This document shows, piece by piece, positions 16,563-25,123 of a DNA stretch of 64,000 nt. This stretch comes from Methylovorus menthalis (lineage in GTDB: Bacteria; Pseudomonadota; Gammaproteobacteria; Burkholderiales; Methylophilaceae). Positions within the stretch are counted from its first letter, which is position 1. Each line of letters starts with the position of its first letter. The stretch lies in NCBI RefSeq assembly GCF_020523625.1, contig NZ_JAJAQH010000006.1:1586134-1650133 (forward strand), given 5' to 3'. The notes beneath the pieces were generated by a model that was given only the letters and a program-made list of their open reading frames with translations, was not told the DNA's origin and made no database searches. Made by a program: the position numbers and the translations under genes.

Positions 16563-18643
16563 TGAATAACTTTGCCCTCAAAGATATCCTGAGTCACCTG
16601 GGCGGCCGCACCATCGCCGCTCCACTGCTGATCGTCATGTTGCTGGCGATGATGATTCTGCCATTGCCTGCCATTGCGCTGGATGTGCTGTTCAGCTTCA
16701 ACATCGCCCTGTCCATCATGGTGCTGATGATCGGTTTGCAAACATCCAAGCCACTGGACTTCATCGCCTTCCCAACCGTGCTGCTGGTCAGCACCATGCT
16801 GCGCCTGTCACTCAACGTGGCCTCCACCCGCGTGGTTCTGACCGAAGGGCATGCCGGCCCGGATGCTGCAGGTAAAGTGATTGAGGCATTCGGCCACTTC
16901 CTGATCGGCGGTAACTACACCGTGGGTATCGTGGTGTTCGTGATCCTGACCATCATCAACTTTACCGTGGTGACCAAGGGTGCAGGCCGGATTGCCGAAG
17001 TGGGCGCCCGGTTTACCCTGGATGCCATGCCAGGCAAGCAGATGGCGATCGATGCCGACTTGAACGCAGGCCTGATCGGCGAAGATGAAGCCCGCCGCCG
17101 CCGTTCTGAGATCGGTCAGGAAGCCGAGTTCTACGGCGCCATGGATGGTGCCAGTAAATATGTACGGGGCGATGCTGTCGCTGGCATCCTGGTCACCGTT
17201 ATCAATATCGTGGGCGGCCTGATCGTTGGCATGGTGCAGCACGACATGGCCTTTGCCGATGCCATCAAGAATTACACGCTGCTTGCCATTGGTGACGGCC
17301 TGGTGGCGCAGATTCCTTCGCTGGTAATTTCGGTCGCTGCCGGTGTGGTGGTATCCCGCGTGGCCAATACCGAAGACGTGGGCACGCAGCTGATCAACCA
17401 GCTGTTCTCCAACCCCAAGGTGATTTATGTCACCGCCGCCATTATCGGCAGCATGGGCGCGATTCCCGGCATGCCGCACTTTGCCTTCCTGACCCTGGGT
17501 GCGCTGCTCGCTGGCCTGGCCTACTTTGTGGCCGAGAAAAAGAAACGTCTTGAAGACCCGGTGGTTGTTCCCCCTCCTGCCCCCACCGGCGAGCCAGAAG
17601 AAGCAAGCTGGAACGACGTGGTGCCCGTGGATGTGATCGGCCTCGAAGTCGGCTATCGCCTGATCCCTCTGGTCGACAAGGCACAAGGCGGTGATCTGCT
17701 GAAACGTATCAAGGGCCTGCGCAAGAAATTCGCGCAGGAAGTTGGCTTCCTCGCCCCTACCGTTCACATTCGCGACAACCTGGAACTGCGTCCTTCCGGC
17801 TATCGCATTACCCTGAAAGGCGTAGAAGTCGGCAGTGGCGAGTCCAACCATGGTCAGTTCCTGGCGATCAACCCCGGCATGGTCAGTGGCACCCTGCCAG
17901 GCACCGCTACTACAGACCCGGCGTTTGGCCTGCCTGCCATCTGGGTGGAATCAGGAGTACGTGATCAGGCGCAAGCCATGGGTTATACCGTGGTGGATGC
18001 CAGCACCGTGGTAGCTACCCATCTGAACCACATCATCACCACCAATGCCGCTGAATTGCTGGGTCGCCAGGAAGTACAGCAGTTGCTGGACCATATCGGC
18101 AAAGAGTCTCCAAAACTGATCGAAGACCTGGTGCCCAAGCAATTGCCACTGTCCGTGGTCCAGAAGGTATTGCAGAACCTGCTGATCGAAGGCGTACATA
18201 TCCGCGATATGCGCACCATCGTCGAGACCCTGTCCGAATACGCTTCACGCACACAAGACCCAAGCGAGCTGACCACCTTTGTGCGGGTTCAACTGGGCCG
18301 CGCCATCGTGCAGCAGCTGTTCCCCAATGGCAACGAAGTCTCCGTCATGGCGCTGGATAACCAGCTGGAACGCCTTTTGATGCAAGCGCTGAGCAGCAGT
18401 AATGCTGGCGGCGCTGCCATTGAGCCTGGCCTGGCCGAAACCCTGTCCAAGCAGGCCGAAGCCGCCACCCGCAAGCAGGAGCAACTGGGCATGACGCCTG
18501 TGCTGCTGGTACCCGGTCCACTACGCTCTGCCCTGTCGAAATTCCTGCGCCGTGCTATTCCGCATCTTCGTGTGCTGTCACATGAAGAGCTTCCCGATTC
18601 AAAAACTATCCGTGTCACTAGCCTTATTGGAGGTCAAGCATGA
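16562..18643 (+). CDS. flhA: Flagellar export gate protein FlhA
   Basis: FlhA forms the nonameric export gate ring and docks chaperone-substrate complexes. The 693-residue protein has eight membrane segments in its first half and the highly conserved FHIPEP region between segments (LLVSTMLRLSLNVASTRVVL; VVFVILTIINFTVVTKGAGR). The cytoplasmic domain runs from about residue 345 to the end. Length is typical. It overlaps flhB by 1 nt and flhF by 4 nt (ATGA), which suggests translational coupling through the operon. Confidence 0.98.
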   Translation: MNNFALKDILSHLGGRTIAAPLLIVMLLAMMILPLPAIALDVLFSFNIALSIMVLMIGLQTSKPLDFIAFPTVLLVSTMLRLSLNVASTRVVLTEGHAGPDAAGKVIEAFGHFLIGGNYTVGIVVFVILTIINFTVVTKGAGRIAEVGARFTLDAMPGKQMAIDADLNAGLIGEDEARRRRSEIGQEAEFYGAMDGASKYVRGDAVAGILVTVINIVGGLIVGMVQHDMAFADAIKNYTLLAIGDGLVAQIPSLVISVAAGVVVSRVANTEDVGTQLINQLFSNPKVIYVTAAIIGSMGAIPGMPHFAFLTLGALLAGLAYFVAEKKKRLEDPVVVPPPAPTGEPEEASWNDVVPVDVIGLEVGYRLIPLVDKAQGGDLLKRIKGLRKKFAQEVGFLAPTVHIRDNLELRPSGYRITLKGVEVGSGESNHGQFLAINPGMVSGTLPGTATTDPAFGLPAIWVESGVRDQAQAMGYTVVDASTVVATHLNHIITTNAAELLGRQEVQQLLDHIGKESPKLIEDLVPKQLPLSVVQKVLQNLLIEGVHIRDMRTIVETLSEYASRTQDPSELTTFVRVQLGRAIVQQLFPNGNEVSVMALDNQLERLLMQALSSSNAGGAAIEPGLAETLSKQAEAATRKQEQLGMTPVLLVPGPLRSALSKFLRRAIPHLRVLSHEELPDSKTIRVTSLIGGQA

Positions 18644-19980
18644 ACATCAAACGCTTTTTCGCATCAAGTTCCCGTGAAGCATTAGCCATGGTCCGTAAAA
18701 GCCTGGGTGAAGATGCCGTTATCCTGTCTAACCGTGCCGTTAACGGTGGTAACGAAATCCTGGCCTTCAAGGAAGAAGACATGGCCTCCTTCATGTCAGA
18801 TGATGCCCCGGTGCAAAGCAGCAAGCGCCGGGCGCCACCGCCACAAGAGCCTGTGCAGGCCCGGGCGAGCCGCCCGGCACGTCCAAGCCGTGAACAAGCA
18901 CCAGAAGCTGAACCCTACCGTGCTGTTCGCAGCGAGCCTGCGCCTGTGACCACAGCCCGCCCCAAGGTCACCACCACGCCAGCACAAGCGGCAGCACCGC
19001 AATCGAACAAGCAGATCAGCGACATGCTGAATGAGATCCGCAATATGCGCAGCGTGATCGAATCGCAACTGGTGGAAATCTCCTGGGGCAATATTCAGCA
19101 CCGTGACCCGGTCAAATCCAACACGCTCAACATGCTGCTGTCGGCAGGCTTCAGCGCTGCACTGTCACGCCAGATTGCCGAAAACATGCCAGATCATCGC
19201 ACCAGCGCAGAAGCCAATGCCTGGGTGCAATCCATTCTGGAAAAGAACCTGCAAGCCATCCCCAATGAGGATGAAATTCTGAACCGCGGTGGCGTATTTG
19301 CCCTGATTGGCCCGACCGGTGTCGGCAAGACCACCACGACCGCCAAGCTGGCCGCACGCTTTGTCATGAAGCATGGTCCTGGCAAGCTGGGCCTGATCAC
19401 GACCGATGCCTACCGCATTGGCGGTCATGAACAATTGCGCATCTACGGCAAGATCCTGGGCGTGATGGTGCATGCGGTGAAAGATGAAGCCGACCTCAAA
19501 ATTGCGCTGGAAGAACTCAAAGGCAAGCACACCATCCTGATCGATACCGTGGGTGTGAGCCAGAAAGACCGCATGGTAGCCGAGCAGATCGCCATGCTGT
19601 CCAGCACACGCCAGCCGATCAAGAAGCTGTTATGCCTCAACGCCACCAACACCGGCGAAACACTGACCGATGTCGTGCGTGCCTACAAGGTCAAACAACT
19701 GGACGGCTGCATCATCACCAAGCTGGACGAAGCCGCCACCATCGGCAGCGCGCTGGATGTGATCATCCGCGAAAAACTGCGCCTGTATTACGTGGCGAAT
19801 GGCCAACGCGTGCCGGAAGACCTGCATGTCGCCAACAAAAAGCTGCTGATCCATCGCGCTTTCCGTGCTGGTGCGCAAAACACGTCTTCCTTCCAGTTCA
19901 AGCATAACGAGCTGCCATTCCTGATGGGCAATACCTCGCCTGCCGCCGCCAAGCTGAGCATGGGAGCCGATCATGTCTAG
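18640..19980 (+). CDS. flhF: Flagellar SRP-type GTPase FlhF
   Basis: FlhF is an SRP-family GTPase that sets the site and number of flagella, classically at a pole. The 446-residue protein has the short B domain (MNIKRFFASSSREALAMVRKSLGEDAVILSNR), a Pro/Ala-rich linker to about residue 125, an N domain, and an intact G domain. G1 is GPTGVGKTTTTAKLAARF at about 223-240. TTDAYRIGGHEQLRIYG, DTVG and TKLDEA follow as the later G motifs. It overlaps flhA and flhG. FlhF with FlhG occurs mostly in polar flagellates, yet this genome also has FlhDC, typical of enteric-like control. Confidence 0.97.
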   Translation: MNIKRFFASSSREALAMVRKSLGEDAVILSNRAVNGGNEILAFKEEDMASFMSDDAPVQSSKRRAPPPQEPVQARASRPARPSREQAPEAEPYRAVRSEPAPVTTARPKVTTTPAQAAAPQSNKQISDMLNEIRNMRSVIESQLVEISWGNIQHRDPVKSNTLNMLLSAGFSAALSRQIAENMPDHRTSAEANAWVQSILEKNLQAIPNEDEILNRGGVFALIGPTGVGKTTTTAKLAARFVMKHGPGKLGLITTDAYRIGGHEQLRIYGKILGVMVHAVKDEADLKIALEELKGKHTILIDTVGVSQKDRMVAEQIAMLSSTRQPIKKLLCLNATNTGETLTDVVRAYKVKQLDGCIITKLDEAATIGSALDVIIREKLRLYYVANGQRVPEDLHVANKKLLIHRAFRAGAQNTSSFQFKHNELPFLMGNTSPAAAKLSMGADHV

Positions 19981-20800
19981 TTTTCGCGAAGATCAAGCCG
20001 CCGGTCTGCGTCGCATCATGTCCGGCCCAAGGCCGCGCATCGTGTCGGTGTTATCCGCCATCCCCGGCAATGCACAGGCCAGACTGATCAAGAATCTGGG
20101 CGCCTCGATTCAAGACGATGGCAATAATGTCATCATCGTGCATGCCACTGCCGACACCGGCGATGCCCTGACCCATTACAAGCTGGGTAATACCCCCAGC
20201 CTGCTGGAGGTCGCCAATCAGCGCGTGCCCTTGAACAAGGCCATCAAGTTTTCCGAGCAGGGTTATCGCATCAGCCGCCTGTTGCCCAAGCAGGGCAGCA
20301 TGCAGTTCAAACAGGCAGAAGGCCTGCAGCTGGACCGCATCTTCGGCAAGCTGGCGCAGGAATATGACATCGTGCTGGTCGATACTGTTTTAAATAATAA
20401 CGCTCTGCCATTACAATCACTCAACGATGGCGAAATTGTGATCCAGCTCACGCGCGACCCGGAGTCGATCAAGCAGGCCTACATCCTTATCAAACAGGTA
20501 TGCAGCCAGCTGGGACGGCGCTCTTTCGGCATCGTGGTAAGCAACGCCAGTCAGGCACAGGCCATGCTGGTGTTTGAGAATATTGCCCAGGTGGCCCGAC
20601 GCTTCATGCAGATTGATCTTGAATTCATGGGCGCTATCCCGGCTGATGAGCATCTGGGCCGGGCTGAAAAACTGGGGCGCGTGGTCATTGATGCATTCCC
20701 AATGGCGCAAGCCTCGGCAGCCTTCAAGGCTCTGGCACGAAAACTGGATTACCGGCAAGCCATCCTGGCCGAGATTCAGCGGACTTCGGTCACGCTATAA
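19973..20800 (+). CDS. flhG: FlhG-type flagellar number regulator with degenerate ATPase motifs
   Basis: FlhG (FleN/YlxH) is a MinD-like ATPase that limits flagellar number and stimulates FlhF GTPase. The position right after flhF, the 275-residue length and the N-terminal activator motif DQAAGLR all support FlhG. The ATPase motifs are not canonical. Where the family has SGKGGVGKT, this protein has SAIPGNAQA. The DAD after strand 2 is replaced by HATAD, and the switch DTGAG is replaced by DTVLN. Nucleotide binding and MinD-type dimerisation are therefore doubtful, while FlhF activation may be kept. The frame is intact and shows no sign of decay. The gene overlaps flhF by 8 nt. Confidence 0.9.
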   Translation: MSSFREDQAAGLRRIMSGPRPRIVSVLSAIPGNAQARLIKNLGASIQDDGNNVIIVHATADTGDALTHYKLGNTPSLLEVANQRVPLNKAIKFSEQGYRISRLLPKQGSMQFKQAEGLQLDRIFGKLAQEYDIVLVDTVLNNNALPLQSLNDGEIVIQLTRDPESIKQAYILIKQVCSQLGRRSFGIVVSNASQAQAMLVFENIAQVARRFMQIDLEFMGAIPADEHLGRAEKLGRVVIDAFPMAQASAAFKALARKLDYRQAILAEIQRTSVTL

Positions 20801-20850
20801 CGCGAACAGGCAATACGCAGGGCTAAGTACCGCCAGGCGCCAGATCAGCA

Positions 20851-20884
20851 GCCATTGCACAGCCCCAAGGGCATGTGCAATGGC
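20851..20884 (+). repeat. Strong hairpin between flhG and fliA
   Basis: GCCATTGCACA (20851-20861) pairs perfectly with TGTGCAATGGC (20874-20884), and the loop holds a further short GCCC/GGGC pairing. It lies 51 nt after the flhG stop and about 100 nt before the fliA start. There is no T tract, so it is more likely an mRNA processing or stability element, or a REP-like repeat, than an intrinsic terminator. Confidence 0.6.
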
Positions 20885-20985
20885 TCACGGGCTGGCGCTG
20901 TAGCGGAGCGGGTGTAGAATGTGGGCAAGCAAGGCTTGTGATACGTCTCACACCATTAACGACAAGGCGCCCAAGCAAGGAAAGT

Positions 20986-21720
20986 ATGTATACGGCCACG
21001 GGAAAACCCAATCAGAAAGATAGTCTGCTGCACCAGCATGCCACGCTGGTCAAAAAGCTGGCCTATCAGCTGAAGGCGAAGTTGCCACCCAGTGTGGAGC
21101 TTGACGACCTGGTGCAGGCCGGGATGATGGGTCTGCTCGATGCGATCAATCGCTATGAAGATACGCATGGCGCTCAATTTGAAACCTACGCAGCCCAGCG
21201 CATACGCGGTGCCATGATTGATGAGCTGCGCAATGCCGACTGGCTGCCGCGCAGTATCCGCAAGAACATGCGGGATGTAGAAGGTGCCATCAACAAACTG
21301 GAACAAGTGCTGGGGCGGCCACCAACTGAAGGCGAAGTTGCCAAGCATCTCAAGATGTCGCTGGATGACTATTACGACATGCTGGGCGAATGCAGCGGCC
21401 ACCAACTGCTTTATTACGAAGATTTTCACGAATCTGAAGGCGGCGATCACTTTCTTGACCGCTTCCTGCAGGATGATTCGGGCAACCCGATCAAAGGCCT
21501 ACTGGATAGTAATTTCCGGGAAACCCTGATTGAGGCGATTGAAAACCTGCCCGAACGCGAACAGATTTTGATGGGCCTGTATTACGAACAGGAACTTAAC
21601 CTGAAGGAAATTGGCGCCGTGATGAATGTCTCCGAATCACGGGTTTGCCAGTTGCATAGTCAAGCGGTTGCTCGATTACGCGCTTACATGAAAGAGCAAT
21701 TATGGACTGGGGCAGCCTAG
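20986..21720 (+). CDS. fliA: Flagellar sigma factor FliA (sigma-28)
   Basis: FliA directs RNA polymerase to late flagellar and chemotaxis promoters and is inhibited by FlgM. The 244-residue protein has region 2 (ELDDLVQAGMMGLLDAINRYE; FETYAAQRIRGAMIDELRNADWLPRS), region 3 (LGRPPTEGEVAKHLKMSLDDYY) and region 4 (LPEREQILMGLYYEQELNLKEIGAVM, SESRVCQLHSQAVARLR). I place the start at ATG 20986, just after AAGGA, which gives the usual family length; the frame stays open upstream to 20875 with no homologous sequence. It overlaps motC by 19 nt. Close matches to the sigma-28 consensus lie upstream of flgM, flgK and fliC. Confidence 0.97.
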   Translation: MYTATGKPNQKDSLLHQHATLVKKLAYQLKAKLPPSVELDDLVQAGMMGLLDAINRYEDTHGAQFETYAAQRIRGAMIDELRNADWLPRSIRKNMRDVEGAINKLEQVLGRPPTEGEVAKHLKMSLDDYYDMLGECSGHQLLYYEDFHESEGGDHFLDRFLQDDSGNPIKGLLDSNFRETLIEAIENLPEREQILMGLYYEQELNLKEIGAVMNVSESRVCQLHSQAVARLRAYMKEQLWTGAA

Positions 21721-22442
21721 GCGGCATCTTACTCGCCGTTTTCGGCATCCTGTTGGGACAAGCGATTGAAGGCGGGAAGATTGCCTCGCTGATTCAGCCT
21801 GCGGCTTTCCTGATCGTGGTTTTTGGCACCTTTGGCGCAGTATTGCTGCAGAGCAAACCGGCCAATTTCAAGCTGGGCCTCATCCTGCTGCGCTGGATAG
21901 TGCAGCCCCCCATCGATGACAGAAAAGAACTGAGCCGCCGCATCATCGGCTGGAGCCACACGGCGCGGCGCGATGGCCTGCTCAAGCTTGAAACCCAGCT
22001 TTATTCCGAAACCGACCCCTTTATCAAAAAAGGCCTGCGCCTGTTGATCGACGGCATCGCCGCCGACAAGATCCGCGAAATCTGCGCGATTGATATCTAC
22101 TATTACGAAAGCCAGTATCGCAGCGCGGCCAAAATCTGGGATTCCGCCGGGGGCTATGCCCCTACCATCGGTATTCTTGGCGCGGTGCTGGGGCTGATTC
22201 ATGTGATGGAAAACCTTTCCGACCCCAGCCGCCTGGGCAGTGGGATTGCCGTCGCGTTTGTGGCCACTATTTACGGCGTTGGCCTCGCCAATATAGTGTT
22301 CCTGCCCATCGGCAGCAAGCTCAAGACTTATGTATTACAAGAAGCCAGCCGACGCGAAATGCTCATGAATGCCTGGGTCTCCATCGCGCAAGGCGACCAT
22401 ACCCGCGTGGTGGAAGAGCGCCTCAACAGCTATATGCGTTGA
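21702..22442 (+). CDS. motC: Second flagellar stator protein MotC (MotA paralogue)
   Basis: MotC is the MotA-like half of a second, proton-type stator. The 246-residue protein has four membrane segments: MDWGSLGGILLAVFGILLG and PAAFLIVVFGTFGAVLL near the N-terminus, and two after about residue 150, with GGYAPTIGILGAVLGLIHVM containing the functional proline. It is shorter than MotA of this window and closer to the Pseudomonas MotC type. The start lies inside the last 19 nt of fliA, with AAAGAG upstream. motD follows 15 nt downstream. Confidence 0.95.
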   Translation: MDWGSLGGILLAVFGILLGQAIEGGKIASLIQPAAFLIVVFGTFGAVLLQSKPANFKLGLILLRWIVQPPIDDRKELSRRIIGWSHTARRDGLLKLETQLYSETDPFIKKGLRLLIDGIAADKIREICAIDIYYYESQYRSAAKIWDSAGGYAPTIGILGAVLGLIHVMENLSDPSRLGSGIAVAFVATIYGVGLANIVFLPIGSKLKTYVLQEASRREMLMNAWVSIAQGDHTRVVEERLNSYMR

Positions 22443-22457
22443 TACGGAAACCTATCC

Positions 22458-23393
22458 ATGCGCAGAAGACAGGTTGAGGAAGACGAGGACAACAAAGAAC
22501 GCTGGATGGTGTCCTATGCTGACTTCATCACCCTGCTGTTTGCGTTTTTTGTGGTCATGTACGCCATTTCCTCGGTCAACCAAGGCAAATACGAACAGCT
22601 GACTTCTTCGCTGGGCACGGCTTTCACTGGCGAAAATACCCCGCAACTCAATAATCCCCCCGATGGCAATGCCGAGCATGCCAATATCAAGGGGCTGTAT
22701 GGGCAGCCCTCGTTCATCCGCCCGCTGGAGCTCGCCCGCCGCAACGACAAACAGCGCCGTGAACGCGAGGCGATGACGTCCATGGCGAATAATCTTGCCA
22801 ATCATCTGGCGCCCATGGTGCTGGAAGGCAAGATCAAGGTCATGCAGAACAACCGCGGCGTGCGCGTGGATATACACGACAGCCTGCTGTTTGCGCCTGG
22901 CGCATCCGAGCTCCAGCCCATTGCCAGTGGCCCGCTCAATGAAATCGCCCAGGCACTCAAAACCAATAACCACGCGATTCAGGTAGAAGGCCACACCGAT
23001 AACGTGCCGATTCACAATGACAAGTTCTACTCGAACTGGGAGCTGTCGGCCATGCGCGCCAGCAGTGTAGTGCGCATGCTGCAGGATAGCGGGCTCGATG
23101 AAAAACGCCTGAGCGCCGTCGGCTTTGGCGCCTCGCAACCCATGGATGACAACAGCACCCCTCTGGGGCGCGCACGCAATCGGCGGGTATCCATCATGAT
23201 TCTTTACGACTCGCTGATGCCAAACCAGACCGATGTTTCCGAGATCGCCCCCGATACCCCCACGGTCATCCGGCCAACGGTGACGCCACCCCCAGAAGAT
23301 TCACCGGCCACACCCGCGCCTGCAACAGCCAAGCCCGCCCCGGCACCGAGCACGCGGACGGCACCGCCCGCCAGCAAACCAGCCACCAACTAG
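22458..23393 (+). CDS. motD: Second flagellar stator protein MotD (MotB paralogue)
   Basis: MotD is the peptidoglycan-binding partner of MotC. The 311-residue protein has a single membrane segment near residues 18-40, with the proton-carrying aspartate D22 in SYADFITLLFAFFVVMYAISS. The OmpA-like domain follows at about 130-260 (VEGHTDNVPIHNDKFYSN; GRARNRRVSIMI). It ends in an unusual Pro/Ala/Thr-rich tail of about 50 residues that MotB lacks. With motC it duplicates the motAB function encoded at 6044-7862, as in pseudomonads, where the two stators differ in swarming and in viscous media. Confidence 0.95.
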   Translation: MRRRQVEEDEDNKERWMVSYADFITLLFAFFVVMYAISSVNQGKYEQLTSSLGTAFTGENTPQLNNPPDGNAEHANIKGLYGQPSFIRPLELARRNDKQRREREAMTSMANNLANHLAPMVLEGKIKVMQNNRGVRVDIHDSLLFAPGASELQPIASGPLNEIAQALKTNNHAIQVEGHTDNVPIHNDKFYSNWELSAMRASSVVRMLQDSGLDEKRLSAVGFGASQPMDDNSTPLGRARNRRVSIMILYDSLMPNQTDVSEIAPDTPTVIRPTVTPPPEDSPATPAPATAKPAPAPSTRTAPPASKPATN

Positions 23394-23474
23394 CCTCCGC
23401 CCACGGCTCAGCTAGCCGCAGCACCCGAATTCTGCCATTATTCAAGGCTTCACTTATCACGATAAGGCCTGTAC

Positions 23475-24500
23475 ATGAGCTCAAGTTCTCGCCTGCGCTG
23501 GGGCATTCTGGGTGCTGCCCGCGTCAACGAACGTCTGCTACCTGCCATCGTCGCCGCGCCGAATGCCGAGCTGGTGGCCATTGCCAGCCGCCGTCCGGAT
23601 GCAGCGGCAGAAACCCTGAAAAAATATGCACCCGGTACGCCTGGTGTTTCGTTCTACCCCACGCTGGAAGCCCTGCTGGAAGATGAGCGCGTAGACGCCG
23701 TTTATCTGCCGATGGCCAATGATGAACATGCCGAATGGGCATTGAAAGCACTTGCCGCAGGCAAGCATGTGCTGATCGAAAAACCCATGGCTCTCACCGA
23801 GGAAGACATCAACGCCATTGAAGCCGCCGCCCAGGCAAAAAACCTCAAGGTGATGGAAGGCTTCATGTATCGCTTTCACCCGCAGCACCAGCGCGTGCAG
23901 GAGATTGTCGCGAGTGGTGTGCTGGGCGATATTCGCTACGCCCATGCCAGCTTTTCATTCATGATGCGCCCTGCCCGGCTTTACCGTCTGGCAAAAGACA
24001 CCGCCAATGGCGGCGGTGCCATGTGGGATGTAGGCCCTTATGCCATCCATACCTTGCGTCACTGCTTTGGCTTTGAGCCCACCGCCGTCTCGGCCATGGC
24101 GAAATACGCCGAAAGCGGCGCCGATATTGCCACCAGCGGCATTCTGGATTTTGGCGATGGTAAACGCGGGCATTTTGATGTGAGCTTTGAATGCAGCCGC
24201 CAGTCCGAATACCGCATCGTCGGCAGCAAAGGCTCGCTGATCTGCCACACGGTCTGGCAACTTCCGGGCACCAGCGATGTACCGCTCATCAGCTGGTGGA
24301 CCGATGACGGGCAGAAGCACGTGGAAACCTACGCGCCCAGCAATCACTTCAACCTGGAAATCGCCCATTTCAGCGACTGCGTGCTCAACAATCAATCCCC
24401 ATTGCTCAGTCTGCAAGATGCCAAAGCCAATTGCCGCGCGATTGTCGCCACGCTTGAGGCAGCCGCCAACGGGCGTACCGTCAACATTGCCGGTCAATAA
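23475..24500 (+). CDS. Gfo/Idh/MocA family NAD(P)-dependent oxidoreductase
   Basis: The family oxidises or reduces sugars, inositols and related compounds with NAD(P). The 341-residue protein has an N-terminal Rossmann fold (RWGILGAARVNERLLPAIVAAPNA), the family signature around GKHVLIEKPMAL at about residue 96-107, and the C-terminal alpha/beta domain (MEGFMYRFHPQHQRVQEIV). AAGG lies 7 nt before the ATG. It has no obvious link to flagella. It could act on nucleotide sugars for flagellin glycosylation or surface polysaccharide, but that is only a guess from position. The substrate is unknown. Confidence 0.9.
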   Translation: MSSSSRLRWGILGAARVNERLLPAIVAAPNAELVAIASRRPDAAAETLKKYAPGTPGVSFYPTLEALLEDERVDAVYLPMANDEHAEWALKALAAGKHVLIEKPMALTEEDINAIEAAAQAKNLKVMEGFMYRFHPQHQRVQEIVASGVLGDIRYAHASFSFMMRPARLYRLAKDTANGGGAMWDVGPYAIHTLRHCFGFEPTAVSAMAKYAESGADIATSGILDFGDGKRGHFDVSFECSRQSEYRIVGSKGSLICHTVWQLPGTSDVPLISWWTDDGQKHVETYAPSNHFNLEIAHFSDCVLNNQSPLLSLQDAKANCRAIVATLEAAANGRTVNIAGQ

Positions 24501-24517
24501 GCGAAGGAAGCCCCGCA

Positions 24518-25036
24518 ATGGATAACCTGCTGCATGAAGTCATGAGCACCATCATGGCCGAATTTTCCGACCTGCCCAATGGCGCAGAGGTCACCCGCGT
24601 CATCCTGCGTCTAGGGATTGCAGCGCTGTTAGGCGGACTGTTGGGGTATGAACGGGAATTTCGCGGCAAGGCAGCCGGCATGCGCACCCATATGCTGGTA
24701 GCCCTGGGCGCCGCCATGTTTGTGCTGGTGCCCATACAGGCCGGGCTTACCGATGCTGAAATCAGCCGTGTGGTACAAGGCGTGATTGCAGGCGTGGGTT
24801 TCCTGTGTGCAGGCACCATAATCAAACATGGACACGATGGCGAAGTGCATGGGCTCACCACCGCCGCAGGCTTGTGGATGACGGCAGCCATCGGCGTCGC
24901 CGCTGGTATGGGGCGCGAGTCCACGGCTACTCTCAGCGCCCTCCTGGCTTATGCGATCCTGCATATTGTGCCCAAGCTGGCACATCAATATCACCAGGCA
25001 CAAGCAGGCAGCAAGGAAGACACCGAGGGTCAGTAA
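24518..25036 (+). CDS. MgtC/SapB family membrane protein
   Basis: MgtC-family proteins are inner-membrane proteins tied to growth at low magnesium and, in some bacteria, to control of ATP synthase. The 172-residue protein has the signature GIAALLGGLLGYEREFRGKAAGMRTHMLVALGAAMF near residues 30-65 and about five membrane segments (VVQGVIAGVGFLCAGTII; HGLTTAAGLWMTAAIGVAAGMG). It is a short family member lacking the C-terminal ACT-like domain. AAGGA lies 9 nt before the ATG, and the gene follows the oxidoreductase by 17 nt, so the two are probably cotranscribed. Its role here is not evident. Confidence 0.9.
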   Translation: MDNLLHEVMSTIMAEFSDLPNGAEVTRVILRLGIAALLGGLLGYEREFRGKAAGMRTHMLVALGAAMFVLVPIQAGLTDAEISRVVQGVIAGVGFLCAGTIIKHGHDGEVHGLTTAAGLWMTAAIGVAAGMGRESTATLSALLAYAILHIVPKLAHQYHQAQAGSKEDTEGQ

Positions 25037-25054
25037 ATCGGCCGGTCGACAGGC

Positions 25055-25077
25055 AAAAAAAACCGCCCATCGGGCGG
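25055..25077 (-). terminator. Rho-independent terminator after flgN
   Basis: On the minus strand CCGCCC-GAT-GGGCGG forms a 6-bp GC stem with a 3-nt loop, followed directly by eight T. It lies 47 nt beyond the flgN stop codon. The same hairpin stands 26 nt past the convergent MgtC-family gene but has no T tract in that direction. Confidence 0.88.
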
Positions 25078-25123
25078 CGGGGCGTCAACTACACTTAACG
25101 CCTCTGGAGGAACTGGAAGTTCG

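Noticed and set aside
16808-17851. 347-codon frame antisense to flhA
   Set aside because: flhA is fully supported; the antisense translation is a low-complexity His/Gly/Gln shadow.
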